Shown here piece by piece: positions 15,888 through 20,293 of a stretch of DNA of 20,293 bases. Every line of letters begins with the position of its first letter. Position 1 is the first letter of the stretch. Both the position numbers and the translations under genes were made by a program. Where the stretch lies: contig JBDTMC010000091.1 in the NCBI GenBank assembly GCA_039934475.1, forward strand, positions 1-20,293, written 5' to 3'. A model generated the notes under the pieces. That model ran no database searches, was not told the origin of the DNA, and was given only the letters and a program-made list of their open reading frames with translations. The stretch is from JBDTMC01 sp039934475 (GTDB lineage: Bacteria > Acidobacteriota > Terriglobia > Bryobacterales > Bryobacteraceae).

Positions 15888-16063
15888 GATGTCTCCAACT
15901 GTCCCCTGCTCAGCTCTTCCTCAATCACCTGGATCGCCCCGCTGATCCGCAGCAGGGTATGACGCAAATCCGTAACCCGCGCCTCCATATCCGAGAGTGC
16001 CTTCTGGCCGGTCTCGTACTCCACCTTCAATTCGGCGAGGCGTCTTGTGAGTTGATCGCGCAT
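15884..16063 (-). CDS. Small coiled-coil protein, 59 aa
   Basis: A short gene that starts at ATG 16063 and ends in a TGA overlapping the ATG of the 265-aa gene. The product is almost wholly helical and charged: MRDQLTRRLAELKVEYETGQ to start, then KALSDMEARVTDLRHTLLRIS with hydrophobic residues at coiled-coil spacing, and GAIQVIEEELSRG. Small proteins of this kind, with the 'LLRISGAIQVLEE' ending, are often found in prophage or tail-like gene groups next to unknown genes, but no function is known. The start has no clear Shine-Dalgarno; translation may be coupled to the upstream (now decayed) gene, whose stop is nine bases away. Confidence 0.7.
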   Translation of the reverse strand: MRDQLTRRLAELKVEYETGQKALSDMEARVTDLRHTLLRISGAIQVIEEELSRGQLETS

Positions 16064-16072
16064 CAGTTCAGT

Positions 16073-16450
16073 TTAGAACGGTAATTCCAGGACTGAGACA
16101 TCAAAGAACTCGTTCCTGTTTCTCCTCCGCTGGAAAACGCCGCTGACATATCGCCCATTGCCCGGAACATCGTAGAACACCAAACTGGTACGAAATTGAG
16201 CCCTTCGCATGTAGTTTGCATAGAGCGTCCCGTTTACGCTGAGATTTGCCGGTGGTCACGTCTCCATGTTGGATAGGCCGGACACCACCAGGTTCGAGGA
16301 CAGGTCCACTCCCGTCCAAATTAGTCTTTGAGTGCTTTTTCCGTGTTGAGAACATTGGGCGCAGCTCCGCTCTGACCCAGATCGGGCATTCGCGCATTCT
16401 GCCCGACCGGAATAACTGCCTCCCACTATCTTGTCGTTCTGCTGTCCGAG
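16073..16450 (-). pseudogene. Decayed gene, C-terminal remnant
   Basis: A minus-strand frame ending at TAA 16073-16075 has a clearly protein-like C-terminus: NLSVNGTLYANYMRRAQFRT, then VFYDVPGNGRYVSGVFQRRRNR and FFDVSVLELPF. The same frame is cut by TGA at 16256-16258. Above that it continues as WTGVDLSSNLVVSGLSNMET and NDKIVGGSYSGRAE up to another stop at 16451-16453. The repeated 'NLxVxGxL' pattern (SSNLVVSGL, ANLSVNGTL) recalls beta-repeat fibre proteins. No start codon is visible. It lies nine bases upstream of the 59-aa gene and so was probably the first gene of that operon, now broken, perhaps since the neighbouring IS arrived. Confidence 0.5.
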
Positions 16451-16519
16451 TTATCCGCTCACATCTCTCTGGGAATCAATGCTGTCACTTTGAATCGGCT
16501 TTCTGCTGTCCAACTGTTC
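16451..16519. other. Gap between decayed gene and IS4 transposase end
   Basis: Holds one more short piece of the decayed frame on the minus strand and presumably the left end of the IS4-family element. No terminal inverted repeat could be matched because the right end of the IS is close to or beyond the window edge. Confidence 0.4.
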
Positions 16520-16801
16520 CTACCACGTGATTTCAAGCTGCTGCGCGTCGTCATGCACTCCGGCCAGCGCCGGTGGGGCACCAAAAGGGTCGTCCAACCA
16601 CGCCCATAGATCGCGATAGAAGAACAACTGCTGCCGCAGCAAAGCCGCCAACGTGGATAACGACCAGGCGAACTGCGATTTCATTTGCAGGTACTTCAGC
16701 ACCAGCATCGCGATCAGCGCCGTCCACACCTGGGTCCGAACCGCATTGGCGCTGGTCCCCACAAACGTCTTGATCTTCGCTGTTTGTTTCAGCGCCTTGA
16801 A
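16520..16801 (-). pseudogene. IS4-family transposase, C-terminal piece (residues 301-393)
   Basis: Reads F-KALKQTAKIKTFVGTSANAV and continues VWTALIAMLVLKYLQMKSQF, the well-known C-terminal region of IS4 transposases, to the stop TAG at 16520-16522. It contains the Lys of the YREK signature. It has no start of its own. Joined to the N-terminal piece it gives an uninterrupted 393-aa transposase, so the gene was intact until the nested insertion. Confidence 0.92.
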
Positions 16802-16813
16802 CAACTGAGCGAC
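16787..16813. other. Left junction (attL-like)
   Basis: IS4 sequence ending CTTGAA meets element sequence beginning CAACTGAGCGAC. The core is GAA at 16799-16801, and TTG/CAA form a short inverted repeat around its AA. CGAC at 16810-16813 is the inverse of GTCG at the other end of the element. Confidence 0.65.
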
Positions 16814-16842
16814 ATACTGCCCATCAACAACGTCCCGCTGAA

Positions 16843-17271
16843 GTGACGATCTATTACCCTTACCACCCGTTGCGCGGACAGACCCTTTCCGTCGTTAGGC
16901 TGTACGAGTTTCACAGCTCGGTCCACTATGTGGTGCGACAGACTGACGGCTCGCCGTTAGCCGTGCCGGGCTGGATGACGGATCCCGAAGCCGCGTACGT
17001 CAACATGGTCTCCACCGCGCGCCTGCCGCTAGGTGTGCTACGTGAATTGCGGCGTATGGCTGTCACACATCGGTCCACCAGTGTGCAGAATGGGCGGGAG
17101 GAGGATCACGATGCAGCAGCCGCGAGCAAAATACCAACGACAACTGTTCGAGGAGACGCGAGCCGTTCCCACGGCGCGATTTCCTCGGGACGTGCAAGAG
17201 CTACTGCGCCAGGCGCTGGTGCAGTGGTTGCAGGCAGTGGCGAAGAGGATGCGCGAGGAGGCCAGCGATGA
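16843..17271 (+). CDS. DUF5372-like protein
   Basis: A frame starting at GTG 16843 and encoding up to 142 aa. The N-terminal ~80 residues read VTIYYPYHPLRGQTLSVVRL, then HYVVRQTDGSPLAVPGWMTDPEAAYVN and LPLGVLRELRRMA. This matches the pattern of DUF5372 proteins (V-x-HP-x-HPL-x-G, a DG turn, a W-T/M-T-D), which commonly sit just upstream of large serine recombinases. The last ~55 residues are low-complexity and overlap the next gene in another frame. The stop TGA overlaps the recombinase ATG (ATGA). Function is unknown; a recombination directionality or accessory factor is possible. The start is uncertain because the frame is open further upstream. Confidence 0.65.
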   Translation: MTIYYPYHPLRGQTLSVVRLYEFHSSVHYVVRQTDGSPLAVPGWMTDPEAAYVNMVSTARLPLGVLRELRRMAVTHRSTSVQNGREEDHDAAAASKIPTTTVRGDASRSHGAISSGRARATAPGAGAVVAGSGEEDARGGQR

Positions 17272-17287
17272 ACAAGATCACCGCTGA
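17111..17287 (+). CDS. Small basic protein upstream of the recombinase, 58 aa
   Basis: Starts at ATG 17111 behind a strong GGGAGGAGG and ends in TGA 20 bases inside the recombinase gene. The product begins MQQPRAKYQRQLFEE, has a middle segment ARFPRDVQELLRQALVQWLQ, and ends in a charged tail (KRMREEASDEQDHR). It is in a different frame from the DUF5372-like gene it overlaps by 161 bases. Small proteins of this shape are often found between DUF5372 and recombinase genes in similar elements; no activity is known. The strong ribosome site makes it likely to be real. Confidence 0.65.
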   Translation: MQQPRAKYQRQLFEETRAVPTARFPRDVQELLRQALVQWLQAVAKRMREEASDEQDHR

Positions 17288-19325
17288 TCATCTGGCCCGG
17301 CGGGCTTGTGTGTATATCCGTCAGTCCACGCCAGAACAGGTGCGGCACAATCTGGAAAGTAAGCGCCGCCAGTATGGCCTCGTCGACCGCGCACGCGCCC
17401 TGGGCTGGCAAGATATCGACGTCATCGACGACGATCTGGGAGTCTCGGGATCCGGAATCCGTCGCCCCGGTTTTGAACGTCTGTTGTCCGCGGTGTGCGA
17501 TGAACGAGTCGGCGCCGTCTTTAGCATCGAGGCGTCGCGACTGGCGCGGACCAACCGGGAGTGGCATACGCTGCTGGAGTTTTGTAACATCGTCGGTGTC
17601 CTACTGATCGATGGCGAAGCGGTGTATGACCCCAGACTTACTAATGATCGGTTGTTGTTAGGCATGAAGGGCACCATTAGTGAGATGGAGGTGGCGAGCT
17701 TTCGCGAGCGCGCCCAGGCGGCGATTCTGCAGAAGGCGCAACGGGGCGCCTTGGTGCGACGGGTTCCGATCGGATATATCAAAGGAACCGAGGACCGCAT
17801 CGAGAAGGATCCGGATGCCAGGATCCGGGCCGCCATCAATCTGATCTTCTGTAAATTTGCGGAGTTGGGCAGCGTGCGACAGGTCTTTTTCTGGCTGGAC
17901 CGGCAGCAGATTCCGTTGCCCATCGCCAGAGGGCCAGAAGCGACGCAGGAGATCGTCTGGCAGCCTGCTCGGTATCACGCGGTGTTAAGCGTGCTGAAGA
18001 ATCCGATCTACGCGGGCGGATACGTGTATGGGCGCAGCAAGACCATAATCGGACTGGAGGGCGGGCACAAGCGTGTCCGTCGGCAGGTGCAGCGCCGTCG
18101 CGAGGACTGGAAGGTATTGATTCGGGATCATCACGAGGGTTACATTGACTGGGAGGTCTTTGAGAGCAATCAAACGATGATTGCCCAGAACGACAATGCG
18201 AAAGGGAGCGCGGTGCGCGGCGCGATCAAACAGGGGGAGGCGCTGCTCGCCGGTCTGCTGCGGTGCGGTCATTGTGGCGCCAAATTACTGGCGCAATATC
18301 CGCGCCGCGGTGTGATTCGGTATCAGTGCTCGGGATATCTCCTCAATCGCGATCGGGCGTGTTGCGTCATGTTCGGTGGGCTGCGTGCGGATCGGTTCGT
18401 GTTGGAGCAACTCATGCAATCGCTGGCGCCCATGGGTATGGAAGCAGCCATCGAGGCGATCGAAAACCTCAAAAACGCCGGCGACGGGCGGATTCAGCAA
18501 AGGACACTGGCATTAGAGCAGGCGCGCTATGAAGTGACACGCGCCCGGCGCCAGTACGATGCGGTGGACCCGTCGAATCGGCTTGTGGCGGCGGAACTGG
18601 AACGCCGCTGGAACCACGCACTGACTACGGAGGCGCAACTGGAGGCTGAGTTAGTAACATTACAAGAGTATCGAGAAGAGCCTATTAGCGAGGAAGTAAA
18701 GCGAGAGTTATTGTCTTTCGCGCGGGATCTTCCGAAGCCCTGGGACGATCCACATAGTTTGCCGGAACACAAGAAACGTCTTCTTCGGATCGCGTTAAAA
18801 GAGATCATCGCCACGTGTGAAGGCGAGACGATACGCCTGGTATTACATTGGCAAGGAGGAGATCATACGCAGGTGGAGTTTGAAAAGATTCGCACCGGCC
18901 GGCATCGGTATGTCACCGGCGACGATCTAGTGGAAATCGTTCGCGGGCTGGCGCGGATCGAATCGGATGCACGGATCGCTTCGATTCTCAATCGCAATCA
19001 ACGCCGAACGGCCCACCAACAGACATGGACTGCAAGGCGCATCTGCTCACTGCGCAACAACCACGCGATACCGGTTTACCGTGAGGGAGAGCGACAGGCC
19101 CGCGGCGAGATGTCGGTGAGCGATGCCGCTTCCGCCCTCGGGGTCACGCCGACCAGTGTTTTGCGGTTGATTCGGCTGAAGCAGTTGCCGGCGACGCACG
19201 CCTGTGGGGGCGCACCCTGGATTCTGCGTCGCGCTGACGTCGAGCGATGCGTGGCCGAACGTCGTAGCCATCCAGCGACCCCACCAACGCTGGAGTCGGC
19301 GCAATTGAACCTTGAAATTCCATAG
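17268..19325 (+). CDS. Large serine recombinase
   Basis: A 685-aa recombinase. Residues 12-160 are the resolvase catalytic domain: YIRQSTPEQ with nucleophile Ser20, DDLGVSGSGIRRPGF, SIEASRLARTNREW, and GTISEMEVASFRERAQAA leading to the long helix. PF07508-type recombinase domain follows (about 165-300), then a zinc ribbon (C333, C336, C354 and C365/C366 in GLLRCGHCG... and YQCSG), a coiled coil (about 390-470), a C-terminal helix-turn-helix (about 565-605) and a second, MerR-like helix-turn-helix (615-664, SVSDAASALGVTPTSVLRLI). Start ATG 17268 with AGGAGG ten bases ahead. It should integrate and excise the surrounding element. Confidence 0.95.
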   Translation: MNKITADHLARRACVYIRQSTPEQVRHNLESKRRQYGLVDRARALGWQDIDVIDDDLGVSGSGIRRPGFERLLSAVCDERVGAVFSIEASRLARTNREWHTLLEFCNIVGVLLIDGEAVYDPRLTNDRLLLGMKGTISEMEVASFRERAQAAILQKAQRGALVRRVPIGYIKGTEDRIEKDPDARIRAAINLIFCKFAELGSVRQVFFWLDRQQIPLPIARGPEATQEIVWQPARYHAVLSVLKNPIYAGGYVYGRSKTIIGLEGGHKRVRRQVQRRREDWKVLIRDHHEGYIDWEVFESNQTMIAQNDNAKGSAVRGAIKQGEALLAGLLRCGHCGAKLLAQYPRRGVIRYQCSGYLLNRDRACCVMFGGLRADRFVLEQLMQSLAPMGMEAAIEAIENLKNAGDGRIQQRTLALEQARYEVTRARRQYDAVDPSNRLVAAELERRWNHALTTEAQLEAELVTLQEYREEPISEEVKRELLSFARDLPKPWDDPHSLPEHKKRLLRIALKEIIATCEGETIRLVLHWQGGDHTQVEFEKIRTGRHRYVTGDDLVEIVRGLARIESDARIASILNRNQRRTAHQQTWTARRICSLRNNHAIPVYREGERQARGEMSVSDAASALGVTPTSVLRLIRLKQLPATHACGGAPWILRRADVERCVAERRSHPATPPTLESAQLNLEIP

Positions 19326-19349
19326 ACATCCGAAGGAGTGCACCATGTC

Positions 19350-19369
19350 GAGTTATCGAAAAATAACTC
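19350..19369. repeat. Palindrome at the right junction (attR-like)
   Basis: GAGTTAT (19350-19356) and ATAACTC (19363-19369) are perfect inverted repeats. The exact centre is the AA at 19359-19360, which is also the last two bases of the GAA core. One arm belongs to the element and the other to the IS4 transposase, so the element end mirrors its target half-site. Confidence 0.75.
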
Positions 19370-20260
19370 CACCTTCCAGCGATCCTTGTAGATCGCCGCA
19401 ATCGTCGAGGCTGCCAGGTGCAAGAGGTTACTGAAGAACACCAGGACTTCCGGCTTTTCCTCGTTCCAGTATTCGATGCGACGGAACAGCACCGGCTTCT
19501 CCCCGTCTTTCGCCAGCGCCGGCAACGAGACGATCTGGTCTTTCAATACCTTTCCATTTGCCGCGACCTCGCACTCTTCCAGCACCGTATAGACAGTGTT
19601 GGCTTTCATCCGCGTCACGAAGAACACGCCCTTCTGCGTGAGTTCCAGGAACCACTCGAAGTCGTTGTAGCCGCGGTCAATCGCCAGAATCGTGCCTGGA
19701 TCGAACCGCAGCGTGCGCGCCACCTTGATCTCGCTGGTCTTGCCCTCGGTCACCACCGCGAACGCCGGCAAGTAGCCGTCATGGTCCAGCAGCAGGTGCA
19801 ACTTGATCGCACCCTTGGTCCTTCGAAATTTCGCCCAATCGAACATGCTCAGCGACAGGTCGATGATGCTCCCGTCCAGGCTCATCAGCTTATTCTTGAA
19901 TCGGAACTTCTTACCAGCACCCTGCCTGCTCACCAGTTCCTGGCATTTGATCAGGGTCTGCTGGAACACCGTTTGATACAATTCCCACGGCCGTTTCTCA
20001 TTGGCATACGCCAAGGTCGACTTCTTGGGCGCCACGGGCACGCCCAGATGCTTCAACTGTCCCTCGCAGCACGCCAGACCACCGCAAATCTCACGCAACG
20101 AATGCGCACGCCCCACTTGGCAAAACAGCATCGCCACGAACTGGCCCCAACTGGTGAAGCCCCGGGCGTGGCGTTCTGCCTTGTGCTCCTTGACGGCCTT
20201 TTCGAACTCGGCGCGCGAAAACAGCTTCAACACCTGCGAGAAAATGCTGCATACTCTCAT
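19361..20260 (-). pseudogene. IS4-family transposase, N-terminal piece (residues 1-300)
   Basis: The N-terminal DUF4372 domain (SQVLKLFSRAEFEKAVKEH, then QFVAMLFCQVGRAHSLREIC) is followed by the DDE catalytic core: D129 in SLDGSIIDL, D195 in LAIDRGYND, and E298 in YKDRWKVELF. The YREK signature Y-x2-R-x3-E-x6-K therefore loses its Lys, because the gene is cut two to three codons after the Glu. The remaining frame reads on into the nested element for a further 94 codons of unrelated residues, giving a chimeric 394-aa product that is unlikely to transpose. AGGAG lies about 14 bases before the ATG at 20260. Codon 301 (TTC) is shared by both junctions. Confidence 0.92.
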
Positions 20261-20293
20261 TAGGTTGAGTCTCCTGAGGTTGAATTGGTTCTT

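Larger units (their letters stand above)
16802..19360 (+). mobile_element. Serine-recombinase mobile element nested in the IS4 transposase
   Basis: A 2,559-bp unit carrying three plus-strand genes: DUF5372-like, a 58-aa gene and a large serine recombinase. The ends are set by where the transposase frame rejoins. The trinucleotide GAA is present at both junctions (16799-16801 and 19358-19360) and only once in the restored target, as expected for site-specific exchange with a 2-bp overlap and no long target duplication. No terminal inverted repeats or transposase of its own are seen, so mobility must come from the recombinase. Confidence 0.85.
16520..20293 (-). mobile_element. IS4-family insertion sequence (DUF4372 group), split by a nested element
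   Basis: The IS contains one transposase gene on the minus strand, whose two pieces (16520-16801 and 19361-20260) flank a 2,559-bp insertion. Only the coding limits are certain; the terminal repeats were not identified, and the right end may lie past the window edge, 33 bases beyond the start codon. Confidence 0.85.

Noticed and set aside
16101..16397. Minus-strand frame of 98 aa
   Set aside because: Sits in a different frame from the protein-like C-terminus ending at 16073, has no ribosome site and no recognisable pattern.
16447..16455. CGAGTTATC, the same nine bases as at the right end of the nested element (19349-19357)
   Set aside because: No extended similarity around it and no dyad or exchange core; probably chance, so not called a second attachment site.
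16437..16511. 11-bp direct repeat TTCTGCTGTCC at 16437-16447 and 16501-16511
   Set aside because: Both copies lie on the same side of the IS, so they cannot be a target duplication; one such pair at this spacing is not very unlikely by chance.
19418..20263. Plus-strand frame of 281 aa opposite the transposase
   Set aside because: Shadow of the transposase: no start signals or domain, rich in His/Gln/Arg as typical for antisense of a GC-rich gene.
1..20293. CRISPR arrays, tRNA or rRNA genes, riboswitches
   Set aside because: No regularly spaced repeats, no tRNA-like TTC/acceptor patterns and no conserved rRNA stretches were noticed on reading; a covariance-model search was not possible.

Overview
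The window looks like a chromosomal segment of a GC-rich Gram-negative bacterium, most plausibly an acidobacterium of the Solibacter/Bryobacter type. Suggestive points are the fused cobA-hemD gene, a BlaI/M56 pair whose M56 protein carries a GWxTD domain, an OlsF-like two-domain acyltransferase, and many short secreted proteins of unknown role. This assignment rests on gene content alone; no marker gene such as rRNA is present. No tRNA, rRNA or CRISPR array was seen.

Left part (1-5434): the 3' part of a SUMT/uroporphyrinogen-III synthase fusion gene meets, tail to tail, a two-gene unit on the minus strand: an AAA/OLD-like ATPase followed, with a 4-base overlap, by a DUF4276 TOPRIM-like protein. 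This pair resembles two-gene ATPase-nuclease antiphage systems. Upstream of it on the same strand is a secreted double-YCII protein. A 2,4-dienoyl-CoA reductase-like SDR and a secreted LolA-like protein run on the plus strand.

Middle part (5435-15089): a BlaI/M56-GWxTD operon with its own promoter and two operator-like dyads (start codon nearly at the predicted transcript start); a minus-strand OlsF-like acyltransferase; a membrane-anchored glycine-rich protein; then a plus-strand run of dusB, rnhA, nadD (the last two overlapping), a sugar phosphate isomerase/epimerase-like protein, a DODA/YgiD-type dioxygenase and a SagB-type nitroreductase. Genes are packed tightly, with several convergent pairs overlapping or touching.

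Right part (15090-20293) is mobile or decaying DNA. A minus-strand trio (decayed gene, 59-aa coiled-coil protein, 265-aa protein) lies beside an IS4-family (DUF4372) insertion sequence. The IS transposase gene is split by a 2,559-bp element that carries a DUF5372-like gene, a 58-aa gene and a 685-aa large serine recombinase. Removing bases 16802-19360 restores the transposase frame exactly (393 aa), and the insertion falls inside the YREK signature of the transposase. The right junction lies at the centre of a palindrome, on an AA dinucleotide, as expected for a serine recombinase site. This nested element, apparently aimed at the conserved core of another transposase, and the ATPase-DUF4276 pair are the two most interesting systems in the window.
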